Notes: generated from the letters alone by a model not told the origin. DNA of 64,000 bases from Lumbricus rubellus (GCA_945859605.1 OX243824.1:33079820-33143819); one strand, 5' to 3'; positions 9,340-19,560 are shown, counted from the stretch's first letter. Numbers and translations are program-made.

Positions 9340-9690
9340 TTTTTTATATGCCCTCTTTGATGGTCGACGTCTTACAATGAGCGATAATTCTTTCGCAGAA
9401 AGGACAGAGGCATTGTGGTGGAAATTCCCGCGATTTGCAAGTTGTGCAAAACCTCTCCGACTCTATTCCTCACTGGAACTCGACATAAGCTTTGCCACCT
9501 CTGACTCATTTCCATGGACTCTTTTCAAATTGGCACTCACGATTAAAAAGATGACCACCAAATGACTGCTGGTGCTCATTTCTATGTCGTCGCATTCGGA
9601 CTCGTTCTGAATACACAGAATACGCCCAAGCTTACCAAGTAAGAGCTTTTCACACAAAAGGCAAGAAACTTGTTTATCGTACTTTCTAGT
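9340..9690 (-). pseudogene. Finger module Z, copy 2
   Basis: Reads YDKQVSCLLCEKLLLGKLGR in one frame, VHGNESEVAKLMSSSSEE in the next, and QLANRGNFHHNASVLSAKE followed by LIVRRRPSKRAYKK. Relative to the copy at 42,060-42,310 it carries an inserted segment between the finger Cys pair and the H-x-H part, and the second His pair is lost. Several frame changes: pseudogene. Confidence 0.5.
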
Positions 9691-9742
9691 CCCTTTTCAT
9701 TTTGTGAGTTAGCCATCAGTATTTGATTCCTTCAATGATGGT

Positions 9743-10470
9743 CTATAAAGGCTGACACGACCTTACGAACGACGGTGGCGGCAGAACTGCGCAGTCCCTG
9801 GTGCATGCGCCACAGAGTCTGCGCACAGTGATGTAGTGGCGCTTGTCTCCATCGTCAAGCAGCAAAAGGTTTGCAATATGTTTCCTACCACTGTGAGCAC
9901 TGGCATAGAGAGGGGTAAAATGCTTGTCTTCCGGGTTGAAGTACATAACATTGATAGAATAATCAGGATTCATGGTTTCAAAAAGTGAAATTTGTTCGAT
10001 TTTTATAGGAAAATTTATGCCAGTAGTAACAAAATCTTTCAAATACGGCTTATAGTGGTAAGTCTCTGTGGATTGTTGGATTTGAAATGTGAAATTGCAA
10101 GGAGTGAGTACAGGAAACAGTGCTTGTCATCATTTTTTATGTTCAGGGTAGCACGCTTCCTAGCCAAGTATTGAGGAGTTGGAATGTAGCTAGATCCGCC
10201 TACAGCATTGCAAAGTCTCAAATCTAATATACCATGCACTACCCAACCAGAATTTTGATTGGTAAAAGTGTCTACCAATTGGTCAATTCTTTCAGCTGCT
10301 TCTTGTAGTTGGTCAGGTATTTGACTTGCCTGTAGAAGTATTGATGGTGCGGACTTGAAGTAGCTGGCGGTTCTACTTTCTCCTTCTGAGCACTCTCTTT
10401 GAAATTCCACATCTATTGCCAAATACCATTTCACCGGTCTAAAGAACCAATATAGTCGACTAAGTTCCAT
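9743..10470 (-). pseudogene. Modules K and D, polymerase-associated, one frameshift
   Basis: The first part (10,470-10,055) reads LYWFFRPVKWYLAIDVEFQR, ILLQASQIPDQLQEA, QNSGWVVHGILDLRL, GSSYIPTPQYLARKRATLNI, KNDDKHCFLYSLLA. After a shift near 10,055 the second part reads YLKDFVTTGINFPIKIEQIS, LFETMNPDYSINVMY, then RKHIANLLLLDDG and RHYITVRRL. GSSYI-P--LA-K-A--NI-N-D--CF ... FP---I--FE--N---VNV ... HI-NLLL ... HY---R-L is a pattern I associate with the N-terminal region of family B polymerase proteins in Maverick/Polinton-like elements. The polymerase domain itself is not present. Two further K copies and several D copies occur in the window. Confidence 0.55.
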
Positions 10471-10749
10471 ATTTTTGTGATTATAACATGCATTGTATAA
10501 ATGATGACAATTTCGAAAATGTGTTAGACGCGTTCAAGCAACTTATTGAGAGTAATATCAAGAATGGTCTTTCAAGACATGACTAATTACGGATGTGGCA
10601 AATCACAGTTGAAACAAAGGCTTCGACCAAGTCCAAAAAGTTAGAATATCGTAAAAAGTGCAAATGATGGCTTTACCTAAGTACAAGCAATATCTTAGAG
10701 CAAATTTTTTTATAAGTAATGCAAGCAGAAATTTGTATGTTCTGCAGAA

Positions 10750-11020
10750 TTACCCTTCATCTCTGACTATAACCTGGAGAGGGCTGATCATCTGCTGACC
10801 TTCTCCTTGCAGTAGGCCGTGGATTCTGATTGGAGGTTTTGATGCTGGGGTTGAGTTCTTTCCTGAGGCATGTGACACAGACATCCTGGCCAGCTCTGAA
10901 GAATCGTGAAGCTCTACGAGTCTTGCATTTAAGACACTTTCCGCAGCAAGCAGAGTTTGCACAGTCCATTGGTCAAGTTGATTGCCTTGTAAGTTTGACA
11001 AGATTCGCATCGACCTAAAG
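10750..11020 (-). pseudogene. Zinc-ribbon exon ahead of module K, copy 1
   Basis: The minus strand encodes QWT then CGKCLKCKTRRASRFFRAGQ and DVCVTCLRKELNPS: two CxxC pairs about 18 residues apart, a zinc-ribbon-like arrangement. A second copy is at 41,460-41,750 and a diverged third (CLKKLANP with FFR) at 39,120-39,310. It precedes module K on the minus strand in all three places, so both probably belong to one protein. Short frame changes are present. Confidence 0.5.
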
Positions 11021-11072
11021 GTTAATAAAATAAAATAAAATATGTCCATTAAACACTTGCATGCGTCGCAGG

Positions 11073-12880
11073 GTATAAAGAACTATTTACATGGGCGCGG
11101 GCACAATCGTACCCCCCCTCCGCTTCCAGCATGCCTCGGTTCCCCCGCCCCCTTATTTGTCCCCGTGTTTGTGCTATTTGTTATTCGATCATAAGCTTGG
11201 TTTAAGCAGTTGGCCTAAGTTTCTGTGTTTGGTGTATGCGGAAACAACCATGTACTTATCGAACATGGGTCTGCGAGCAATCAATCGTTTCCATTCCCTA
11301 GATAAGTGTACACTAATTGGCGAGTATGGTATTATTATGGGCAATATAGCTTTTTTATTAGTTGTGTCTGCGTTCTTTCGATTGAAGTTGTGCCAATTCT
11401 CCCGTTTGGTTTTTCGTAATAGACGTTTGTTATATCCTCTTTTTTTGAGTGTGTTGAGGAGTATGTTGCATGTGTTATCGAAGTGTAGTTTGTGTGACGA
11501 TAGGCGTTTGAATCTAATTATTTGTGATTTCAGTATACCCGGAACTGTGTGGGGTGGGTGGAATGATGTAGGGTGTAGCAGTTGGTGGGTGTGTCTGTTT
11601 AAAAAAAAAAACTTTGTCTGCAGTTTTGTTTCATTCCTTGAAAACCGTCGTATCTAGAAAATCGACTTCACTGTCGCTCACTGTTAGTGTTATTTTGATG
11701 TTGGGTATTATTGAGTTGAGAAACAGTTCGTATGCTATTAAATCCTCTTGGCTGCCCGGCCAGACAAAGAATATATCGTCGAGGAATCTGTAGTATAGGT
11801 GTGGCTTTATACGGAAGACCCCCCCCCCCTAGCCCCCCTATCGAAATCCAGCAGATATAGGTTGGCCAAATTCGGTGCGAAGGATTTTCCCATTGCGGTC
11901 CCAAATATTTGAAGGAACTTTTCATTGTTGAAGCCAAAATCATTGTTGCGCATTATTATCTCAAGTAATTTTATTAAGTCCCCGTCCGGTCTCTTGGGTT
12001 TGCTCTGAAGCTCTATTTAACAACTGCTATAGTTCTATTTATGTTCATGTTAGTGTATAGTGCAGTGACATCGCCTGTTACCAATAAGTGTTTTTATCCA
12101 ATTTTTTTTTTTTTTTTCTGTACGAAATCATATGTGTCTTTTATGTAGGATGATCCATGCTTGGTGGCTAGCGGTTTTAGGAAGTGGTCAATGTAGTCGC
12201 TGCTTCTCCGGGATTCAGTTGCACAATCGCCCACTATTGGGCGCCCCTTGGGCATATCCGTTCTGGGCCACTTCTCTACGAGTTTATGTACTTTAGGAAG
12301 TAAGTAAAAGTACCTATCAGCATATTTTTGGTTGGCTGCAAGGAAGTCATATTGGGTATTGCTTATGAAACTTTTTTCCTTTATCTCTTTAAGTGTATTA
12401 TTGATGTCTATTTTGTGGGTGTGGCTAACTTGTCTTGAATAATACATGTTGTTGTTAAATTGCCTGTATGCCTCCGAGATGTATGCCTCCCTGTTCATCA
12501 CACAGGTCTTGCCCCTCTTGTCGGCCGACCTGATTATTAGGTTTTTATTGTTTCTGAGGGCGTTGAGTGCCTTATTTTGTTTTATGGTTATATTATTCTT
12601 CATATTTTTTATATAATAATATTCGCCATCTTTTTTTAGGGTATTTCCTTAGAACGTAGCTTGTCTTAATTTCAAGTTCATCTATCAGTTGTAGGGTTGA
12701 TCTGCTTAATTTGCCCCTTGGAGGCGTCCAATCGCTCTTTTCTATAAAGAGTTTTTTGAAATCATCGTTTTTAAATTCCTTGTTATAGCCAAAGTAATCT
12801 CTCAGTTTCAGTGATCGCGTAAGGTGACTGAGTGAGTCTTGTATATTTTTAATTTCTACTTGCAGAAAACATTCAGTACA
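11073..12880 (-). mobile_element. Penelope-like retroelement insertion
   Basis: The paralogous block at about 41,795-41,815 lacks these 1.8 kb and reads straight across, so this is an insertion with a visible empty site. On the minus strand it encodes a Penelope-type reverse transcriptase (next entry). No GIY-YIG endonuclease motif is visible at the 3' end, which instead becomes GC-rich and C-rich near 11,100-11,160. Short shared AGAAAACAT sequence lies at the right junction; a clean target duplication is not evident. Confidence 0.7.
11170..12880 (-). pseudogene. Penelope-type reverse transcriptase, frameshifted
   Basis: Pieces in order on the minus strand: an N-terminal part with KLRDYFGYN (12,593-12,880); LIIRSADKRGKTCVMNREAY, FYLLPKVHKL and GRPIVGDCATESRRSSDYID (12,094-12,603); VTGDVTALYTNM, containing the motif A Asp (about 12,060-12,090); FGTAMGKSFAPN (about 11,890); RFLDDIFFVW with the catalytic DD (about 11,770-11,800); then SQIIRFKRLSSHK and NILLNTLKKRGYN. 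These are the hallmarks of Penelope-like RTs. At least four frame changes occur, three of them at homopolymer runs (T at 12,102-12,117, C at 11,820-11,829, A at 11,601-11,610). Confidence 0.75.
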
Positions 12881-13009
12881 ATGTGTTTTGAAAGAAAGTT
12901 GGTAGAATGCGTAAGCGTGCATGCACTGCATGCCTCGTGTAAAAGGGGCAAGTTTTCAAAAGTACCAAGTTTGTAGGAACTTACTTGACGAGTAGGACTC
13001 TGTCGATGT

Positions 13010-13480
13010 CGTGCCAAAGTCTCCGGGGTTTCCCCAGAACCTTGAATGTTCTATGGAACAAGTGCTGCCTCGTGTGACATTGCCACGACATCTCATTTCT
13101 CTGTCTCTTGCTCTGCTAGCAATTCCTCTGTGTGCAATGTCGCCTCTGCCGGTTGTTTCTCCATGTCATTCAGCAGTAACAAATTCACAGCATGTTTTCT
13201 GTTTCAATGCACAGAAATGCAGAGAGGGGGCAAAGGACTTATCATCTGGGTTAGCATAAAGAACGTTTACGACATGTTCAATATTATTCTTGTCAAATAT
13301 ATGAATTTGATCAACTTTCACTGGCAGTATTGATACGCCCTTTTTGATGGTCAACGTCTTAAAATCAGCGATCCTTCTTTGGCAGAAAGCAGAGATGCAT
13401 TGTGGTTAAAACTCCTGCGATTTGCAAGATGGGCAAATCCTTCTACTTTCTTCCTTATTGGAAATCGACATTAGGCCTAC
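13010..13480 (-). pseudogene. Module D, copy 3, with Z tail
   Basis: Reads SILPVKVDQIHIFDKNN, VNVLYANPDDKSFAPSL, then in another frame NLLLLNDMEKQPAE and LHTEELLAEQETE, followed in a third frame by CRGNVTRGSTCSIEHSRFWG up to a donor-like AAGTAAGTTCC at 12,985. Upstream (13,360-13,480) a worn Z tail (NFNHNA, SLIVRR-like) is visible. Frame changes make it non-functional. Copy 2 of duplication B has lost the 13,000-13,235 portion. Confidence 0.45.
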
Positions 13481-13680
13481 TGCATGATAATTTCTTTTAA
13501 AATTTATTTTTCGCCTATGCTACAGCTCCCAAACATGCAATTATTAAGCATTTCTTTCAGCGAAGTCGCCGGAACCAGCTTATTGACAGGCGAGCGCTTA
13601 GTTCAAACAAAATCGATAGGCAGCGTAGAGTCAGGCAGGCAGATAGATGGACGGGGACGGACGGCGAAGGTGGGTGATGT

Positions 13681-14060
13681 TTAGGGTTGAGGGTAAAGCC
13701 CACTAAAGCGCTGCAGTTCCGCTGCAGCTCGTCTGGCGGCGGCGACAGCTTCTGCCTCTTCTGCTTCTTTTGCAGCCTGCGCGGCAATCCGTTGTGCTGC
13801 CAGACACGACGCTACATCGACATGGTGCAGGAGGCTCCGTGGCCACGCGCGCCCGAAAGACGTGGCAAAATCTCTTGCCAAATCCCTGGTCATTTTAGTC
13901 GCCACTCTGTTCAGAGGTGACGAACGTCGGCGGTGGCGGTGGCATGGGATCAAGCGTTCTCTTGCAACTCTCCAGCGCTCCGTTGTAAAAGCGCAGCTCT
14001 GCTACCGACCAGCTAGTTCCCTCATGTGTGAGTTTTGCGTTTGTCACTTGATCCTCGTAA
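13681..14060 (-). pseudogene. Helical module W, copy 1 (frameshifted)
   Basis: The upstream half reads SWSVAELRFYNGALESCKRT then FVTSEQSGD and a stop; the other half, in a different frame, reads FATSFGRAWPRSLLHHVDVA and SCLAAQRIAAQAAKEAEEAE. In the intact copy (20,586-20,999) these two halves lie in a single frame. The same stop after SEQSGD is found in the copy at 27,393-27,790, so the lesion predates their duplication. Ala/Glu-rich C-terminal helix. Confidence 0.55.
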
Positions 14061-14084
14061 AGTCTATCCCACAATTCGAAGCGC

Positions 14085-14300
14085 TTCTGTTAAGGGAAAA
14101 TTCTTGGAAGTGTATCGGGTGTGGGAAATTGGTCCCCAAAATGCCAGACCCCCTGCACATAAAACCCTGATGGAGGATGGCTTACTCGTCTTTCATTTAT
14201 GAAAGGACTTCGTATTACCACTGGGAGCTGGTGCACTGGCACCACTCGCGGCGGTAGCAGGGTCTAATGCATGGTTACCAAACAGAAAGGTTTGCCCAAG
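14085..14300 (-). pseudogene. Worn copy of the PPPGFD exon
   Basis: With frame changes the minus strand gives VQGVWHFGD and PTPDTLPR, which parallels AQGFWQFPDNFSVPDIRPR in the better copy at 42,830-43,060. Flanking GGCACTGGCACCACTCGCGG also parallels the junction near 43,075. It sits directly ahead of W copy 1. Confidence 0.35.
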
Positions 14301-14869
14301 TCTGCACGGAACAGCGGAACTCTGTAGTGGCCACTCGTCTTGTCCTCTTCCCTATCGCTGGCCAGTGTTTCCTCAACTTGCTTAGCTCTGCCTACAATTC
14401 CACCTCCTCAGCATAGCGATTGTCCACTTTGTGCGACTTCGTCCACTCGAATGCTTGGCACCATATTCATAAACATTAATTCTACAGTACTGAACAAAGC
14501 AACATTGTTAGTCTTGGAGTACCAAGCCCTTTACTGACGATAAAATTGACCGATATTCAATTTCAAACATGAAAAAAGATGATGCACAGAAAATAATGAA
14601 CTATTAGAGCTGTTAACTAAACCACTGCACATCAAGACACGATTAGTACCTTGACGTAAAAGACGAAAGTTCCGGATTAGTATGCTGTGCGAGTTCACTG
14701 TGCCACCATCTGTGTTCTTGTTGAAGTTTGTAATTATTTCATCAGTCACTTAAATGTTTTAAGGTCAAAGACTTTGTAGAAAGACAGTTGTTCAGTTGAT
14801 GAGGCCTATGGGTGGTTATGTCTTGAACTAAAACGCTTTCTAAAAAACTCAATAACTCCTTATCTTCGT
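14301..14869. other. No recognised gene
   Basis: No frame with a recognisable motif or paralogue in this stretch. Ordinary composition. Confidence 0.4.
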
Positions 14870-15202
14870 TCAATGATTCCGCAAAGATGTCCGGACTCGG
14901 TGCCTCCTCACATTCGGTCCGGGCGGCGAGGCACTCGCTTCCCTCATCATAAAGGCCTTGATGCTCCTGTTTCTAGCAATATCTTCTCTATGCTTCCTGT
15001 ATTTATGACTTGGCAGCGACACCTTTGCGCTATCTTCAACGTACAAACGTCCGCAAAATTCGCAATGAAGTCTTGAAAGAACCATCCTTTTCAAGCTCCA
15101 GGATTCAACTGCACAGCCGCCTGTCTCTGGTGCAAAATTCCGCCCACGCATACAGCACTGGAACCGCACACATCGCGCCAAAAGAGGCGCATCTGACAAC
15201 AT
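14870..15202 (-). CDS. Possible C2H2 zinc-finger fragment
   Basis: An open frame contains HCEFCGRLYVEDSAKVSLPS followed by HKYRKHREDIARNRS. CEFC with H-x4-H is a C2H2 finger with a long loop. The N-terminal part of the frame (RFQCCMRGRNFAPETGGC) is Cys-containing but unrecognised, and the true start is unclear. The tail is basic and Pro/Arg-rich. It could be a terminal exon of a DNA-binding or transposon protein. No second copy was found. Confidence 0.4.
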   Translation of the reverse strand: MLSDAPLLARCVRFQCCMRGRNFAPETGGCAVESWSLKRMVLSRLHCEFCGRLYVEDSAKVSLPSHKYRKHREDIARNRSIKAFMMREASASPPGPNVRRHRVRTSLRNH

Positions 15203-15446
15203 GTGTCACCCTACAGGAGCGTGACGTCACAGGACACGAACGTCGTGTGGCAAGCCACATACACTTTGAGTCAGGCCAAAAGGGGCGTGACCTAACTATT
15301 GACATCTTCCACTGACTAAAAACGTTGCAGCCATCAAGGCATAGCTGTTGAGAGAAGCGCACACACAAGAGGTAAATAGACTGGCATTCGTTGCAACATG
15401 TGAATGTGACAATTACAAACAATCAATTAATCAATCAACGTCAGCA
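15203..15446. other. Spacer ending at an (AATC)-type junction
   Basis: ACAATCAATTAATCAATCAA at 15,419-15,438 resembles the retroposon tail at 2,250-2,275 and marks the left end of duplication C. Confidence 0.4.
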
Positions 15447-16380
15447 GACAAAATACCTCACTCAGGTGAGTGAACCCAGGTGTTCAAACCTTACAGCACT
15501 AATACGAACATTAAAATTTCCACTGTCATTGTATGGCAACACTGAAATAGTGCCTGGCATCACCCTTTTAAAAATGTGGTCGTTATTATCTATTAGAGTT
15601 GACATTTTACCCCAATTCAAGAGGAGAGCGGCATGTCATTTCAATTCCATCTTTAACATCGAGGACATCGTGCTGTGGGAACTAAAGAACATGAAGACAT
15701 TCAAGTGGATAAGCCATCTGCATAATGAAATACAATATCATTAGTTTATCCAATCCAAACCTCAGTCCACCACGTTTAATCTCAATGGCTTGCCCTTCTA
15801 TCGTTACAAACACCTGATCTCGTCTTCCCATGGCAACCAACATTGGTTGTTGCTTGTTCTTTCGTTTGGGGCTCTCCAGAAACGTGCTTTTTCAGCATTT
15901 GCATGAAGAAGAAGAGCATGAATAAGGAGAAGATGGAGATATTTTCTAGCAATCTATTTCTGAATTCGTTTTGATTTCAAGGTAGTGCTGAGTGATTGTA
16001 CGATTGTAAAAATAAACATAGTAAACAATGTTTTAGATTTTAATGTGTAGACACTGTCTGTATGTATGTAGGCCATTGGTGCACAACCTTTTTGGACCAA
16101 GGGCCAGATTGCACTTTAGAAAAGAAGACGAGGGTCGCACATACATGCATAATATAGATATCGGTTATTGTCTGTGGCAAAATTCCAGCCAGCATCCAAG
16201 CAGCTTCAGCAATTCCATCTATTGTGCGACTGTCGAAGAAAACGTGCAGAACTTAAAATGTATTCAAATAAAATATCATTTTCCTTTTTGAACAGTGAAT
16301 TATGGCATCAATTCAAGATGAAAACGACGGTGTACTTAACTGATCTAAAATATCCTTTAAATACTAATTACTGAAGTTCA
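15447..16380. repeat. Segmental duplication C, copy 1
   Basis: Starts AGACAAAATACCTCACTCAG and matches 30,275 onward, including GCAACACTGAAATAGTGCCT and CCCATGGCAACCAACATTGG. It contains a copy of the GTGCACAACCTTTT repeat (16,072-16,380). Copy 2 has additional sequence (about 30,730-31,540). Not coding as far as can be seen. Confidence 0.65.
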
Positions 16381-16429
16381 ATACAGAAGACTAAAATATG
16401 TTTAAAAGTCTGTCTCTCGCTGCCTTCCC

Positions 16430-16860
16430 TGCAGCTCATCGTGCTTGTTCAGTCATGGTGCATGGGTGGACTGGAGGGATTGCTGCAGCAGAACTGGTGT
16501 GATCTTTATCATTGTCCGGAACGTCAGCTTCAAGTACGTGGTTTAGGTCACTTGCACGGTTATGTGCACTACACATGCACAGATTATCTCGCATGCCTTC
16601 TCAGGTGACACTCTAGGTTCGGTATGAAGGTAGTGCCAATACAGTATTCCGATGCAGCGTTTCACTGTAGAGCGACTGCCTCAGTGAGCCACATTGAAGG
16701 CTCCATTTTTAGGCGAAAGATGTTCAGCGGTGGCGTTGACAGCCAGTCTCGTAGCATATAGCCACTGACCAAAATATATTGCATAGTGCTAATGTTCACA
16801 TTTCCATGAGTACTATAATGGATAGAAGGAGAAAATATGATGTGTAAAAGGAGTAGCATG
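16430..16860 (-). pseudogene. PIF/Harbinger transposase C-terminal remnant
   Basis: Over two frames the minus strand gives YILVSGYMLRDWLSTPPLNI, FNVAH, VKRCIGILYWHYLHTEPRVS and PEKACEIICACVVH. This follows the PIF/Harbinger C-terminal pattern GDSGY-LR-WL-TP ... FN-AH ... VER-GVLK-R---L ... P-KA--II-AC-VLHN. A stop interrupts the FNVAH part and a frameshift follows ACVVH. A second copy is at 31,975-32,210. Remnant of a DNA transposon inside duplication C. Confidence 0.6.
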
Positions 16861-16970
16861 GGAAATGTGAGAAGGATATGGAGCTTGGAATATTAATTCA
16901 ATCTTTCTAATCTGCATGCGGCAACATCGTCCCGGTTTGGAAGGGGCACTGGGTAACCACGGCCAAAGGT

Positions 16971-17207
16971 TTAGAAGAATTCCGACACCGTCTTGCGTAC
17001 AAAGACATCTTTCGGGGCTGTTGCTGCCACCCAGCTCTTGTTGGCGAAATCGTTTATGGCATTTTTCAGCGGAGATCGTGCACCTTTCGTCGCAAGTTCA
17101 TGCACCGGTGCGTACAGTTCGCGAACAGAGTTAGCATCCCTCAAGAACTTTTCGTGCGCTGTGTGGAAGAAGTGCACCTCAGCAAGAGACGAGTCTCTGC
17201 TTTGCAC
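16971..17207 (-). pseudogene. Module H (HELATKGARSPL), copy 1
   Basis: The minus strand reads SLAEVHFFHTAHEKFLRDAN, SVRELYAPVHELATKGARSP and NAINDFANKSWVAAT. A second copy (ELATKGARSPLQNAINNFAD, then KSWVAAKS) is at 17,850-17,990, next to Cys-rich exon C4. Conservation at protein level suggests former coding. It is predicted to be helical; family unknown. Confidence 0.4.
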
Positions 17208-17518
17208 CTCCTCCTCCTTCTCATCTGTTTCCTCCTCGTCTCCTCCTCCGGCTCAAAATCTCCCCATCTAAACAACCCTAATTAAGTTGATTTCACAGCA
17301 ATTACAACACAAGTTTAACATTATAGGCTACGCCTGCTGCTAGGCATTCAATTCTACAAACCATTCTCTGAATGTGGACATTCTGACGATGATTCGATCT
17401 TTGATCAAAGATATTCGACGTATTCTAACGACACTTTATACTCCAACTCGAGTTCTACGTGGTACTTCTGAATTTCAGGACAGCCAGGTTAGTAGCTAGC
17501 GATGTTCAAAAGAATATG
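17208..17518. other. Spacer, duplicated at 18,190-18,400
   Basis: GATTTCCACAGCAATTACAA-type sequence, GCCTGCTGCTAG and TTTATACTCCAACTCGAGTT recur at 18,205-18,320, showing a local direct duplication of the C4 region. No exon. Confidence 0.5.
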
Positions 17519-17848
17519 TCACATAGGAGAACGCATGTCATAACAGTAGTACTCAGTAGTAAGAGACAGGTAAAAAGGCCAATATTCTTCAAGTTGTAGG
17601 GTGCACTCTTTGCACATCTCTTCATGTCTTCTGGAATGCGGACTCACGTACCCATCCGTCTCCTGCACTTGTGCATGAAGACCACTGCAGAGCAGCAAGC
17701 CAGAGGCGGCCAAGTTGTCTTGCGTTTCAATCGCAATCTGCATGCTGCCAACATTTTGCAGCGCCATATTGCGGTTTTCCACTGACGCAATCGCCAGGTT
17801 CTGCTCGTCGAGACACAGCATGAATAGTTCAGCATGATGGCAGTACAT
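17519..17848 (-). pseudogene. Cys-rich first exon, copy C4 (donor site lost)
   Basis: Reads MYCHHAELFMLCLDEQNLAI, LCSGLHA, ETDGYVSPHSRRHEEMCKEC and TLQLEEY. The CRHGEC start has lost two Cys, while MLC and CKEC pairs remain. At the end of the exon other copies have GTAAGT; here the sequence is GAATATTGGCC, so the splice donor is gone. Useful as the unbroken reference for the copy split by the hAT and TIR elements around 32.2-35.3 kb. Confidence 0.6.
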
Positions 17849-17849
17849 T

Positions 17850-17990
17850 CTTGCAGTCGGGATTTTGCTGCCACCCAGCTCTTGTCGGCAAAATTGTTTA
17901 TGGCATTTTGCAGCGGAGATCGTGCACCTTTCGTCGCAAGTTCATGCATCGGTGCGTACAGTTTGCGAAAAGACGAACCCTGCTGACCAC
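17850..17990 (-). pseudogene. Module H, copy 2, abutting C4
   Basis: ELATKGARSPLQNAINNFAD then KSWVAAKSRLQEC runs in open frame directly into the 5' side of the Cys-rich exon C4 (in a frame other than the exon's). This looks like a recombination joint between two array modules. Confidence 0.4.
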
Positions 17991-18189
17991 AGTTTGAAAG
18001 CCCATGAGATAGTTGTTTAGTCCGATCCATGGCGGTTCACGTGCGCTGAACTTATCCGCCGGCGTTGATTTCCTTGCTTCTCCTCCTTTCACACAGTAAA
18101 TGACATGATATGAGAAAATACTTCGAGTAATTTTGATATGATGACCTGGAACATGTTTGATGTAATAAATCTCGCGTTCATCGCGATAG

Positions 18190-18600
18190 TGTGCTAATTA
18201 AGTCGGTTGATTTCCACAGCAATTACAACACATGTTTAACATTATAAGCTACGGTACGCCTGCTGCTAGATCGAAGATATTTGACGTATCATAACGACAC
18301 TTTATACTCCAACTCGAGTTCTACCTGGTACTTCTGAATTTTAGGACGGCACAGGTTAGTACATAGTAATGTTCAAAAGAATATTTCACACAGGAGGAAC
18401 GCATGTCATAACAGTAGTCCTCAGTAGTAAGAGACAGGCTAAAAAGGCCAATATTCTTTAAGTTGAATGCGGACTCGCGTACCCATCCGTCTCCTACACC
18501 TGTGCATGAAGACCACTGCAGAGCAGCCAGCCATAGGCAGCCATGTTGTCTTGCATTTCAATCGCAATCTGCATGGTGCCAACATTTTGCAGTTGTATGG
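18190..18600 (-). pseudogene. Worn partial copy C5 of the Cys-rich exon
   Basis: Nucleotide similarity to 17,350-17,760 covers the spacer and the middle of the exon (TCCTACACCTGTGCATGAAG, TTTCAATCGCAATCTGCATG, CCAACATTTTGCAG), then stops. The start codon half is missing. Confidence 0.5.
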
Positions 18601-18662
18601 GGTTCAATTCCCGCTGGAGTAGAAATTTGTAACGTGATTTCTGTTCCACAAGCCGTATTAGC
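18600..18662 (+). repeat. tRNA-derived SINE fragment (B-box like)
   Basis: GGTTCAATTCCCGCTGGAGT contains a B-box-like GGTTCAATTCC. It is followed by AGAAATTTGTAACGTGATTT, typical of a SINE body. No A box upstream; truncated. Confidence 0.4.
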
Positions 18663-18711
18663 TATGATGATGAGAAAATGATCAGCTATCACTGTGCACT
18701 TTAATCTGAAC

Positions 18712-18855
18712 ATGGAAAATCTCAATTTTGACCCGTTTCATACATCATCACCAGAAGATGCAGCAGAGATGAATCTCATAGCGGAGGACGATATAATGAC
18801 GCCAGAAAGCATATTTTATTCTCGCCTAATTCAAAAGGCACTAAGTAAAATTTAA
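18712..18855 (+). CDS. Small ORF of 47 codons with downstream AATAAA
   Basis: A plus-strand frame starts MENLNFDPFHTSSPEDAAEM and ends SRLIQKALSKI before a TAA. It is acidic, with a helical C-terminus, and is followed within about 20-30 bases by AATAAA-like words (18,863-18,880). It is the opposite strand to the array. Could be a short protein, the last exon of a plus-strand gene, or chance. No homologue recognised. Confidence 0.25.
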   Translation: MENLNFDPFHTSSPEDAAEMNLIAEDDIMTPESIFYSRLIQKALSKI

Positions 18856-19429
18856 GAACAATAAAAAATAAATAAAACATCGCTTATGTGTGATATTGCT
18901 GAAACTGCAACCGTTGCAGAATGCAGATGTACATGTTTCATGTGCACCGCCATTTGCACTTGCAGACATTATTTATGACAAAGTTGAATACATTATATAA
19001 CAATAAAACGTGTAGCAGTTTCGGTACTATGTTATTTACCGAGATACTTGCACTTGTAAGTCTCAGAGTTTGACTATTTTGTAGCAAGTACTCAGTGGAG
19101 CCCAGTAATACTTCATTTTATTAGTCACACGAAAAGTCACGGATAAAGAGATAGTTCCTACTGTTAATTCAAGCGGTAGAATTTTGTCATGCGAAACCGC
19201 TCGTACAATTTCTGATTGTATGTCGACCGCTTGTCCCAAACATAGAATCCTCTCTGGAAGGTAAAGGTATCATGTTGACCTGTAGAAGCATAACGTACAC
19301 ATTTATATCAATAAGATCGAATTTAAAATCTCTTGAAGAAACATTCTTCGGTCTGCATACTCATAATTAAAACTAAACAATCTGTTGTTAAGCATGACGC
19401 GTCGTTTGTAGAAGGTTAGCAACTTCTGG
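18856..19429. other. No recognised gene
   Basis: AT-rich sequence with no supported exon or repeat. Confidence 0.4.
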
Positions 19430-19560
19430 CTCGCTGTTATGCACCAGCAGGGTCTTGCACCTGTCCAGCGCTTCGTTGAAGAAGCGCAGCTCTGGTACCG
19501 TCCAGCTATTTCCTTTCTCTGCCATCAGATCTGTAGAAGTTGCAGAACACAGGCGTTGGA
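19430..19560 (-). pseudogene. Helical module W, copy 3, joined to an EPEVA motif
   Basis: Reads MAEKGNSWTVPELRFFNEAL then DRCKTLLVHNSEPEVANLL. The first part is module W; the EPEVANLL end belongs to the finger module Z. The joint is in frame, so this is a chimera between two array modules. The Ala-rich W C-terminus is absent. Confidence 0.45.

Larger units (their letters stand above)
8308..11072. repeat. Segmental duplication B, copy 1
   Basis: Starts AAAAATAACTAAATATTCGA and is collinear with 39,314-41,795, carrying in order a Cys-rich exon, a Gypsy integrase tail, module Z, modules D and K, and a zinc-ribbon exon. After 11,072 copy 1 is interrupted by the Penelope-like element and resumes at about 12,880, matching 41,815 onward. 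Confidence 0.7.

Noticed and set aside
14873..15315. Plus-strand frames opposite the C2H2 fragment
   Set aside because: No motif or paralogue; the minus-strand frame contains the CxxC ... HxxxxH finger.
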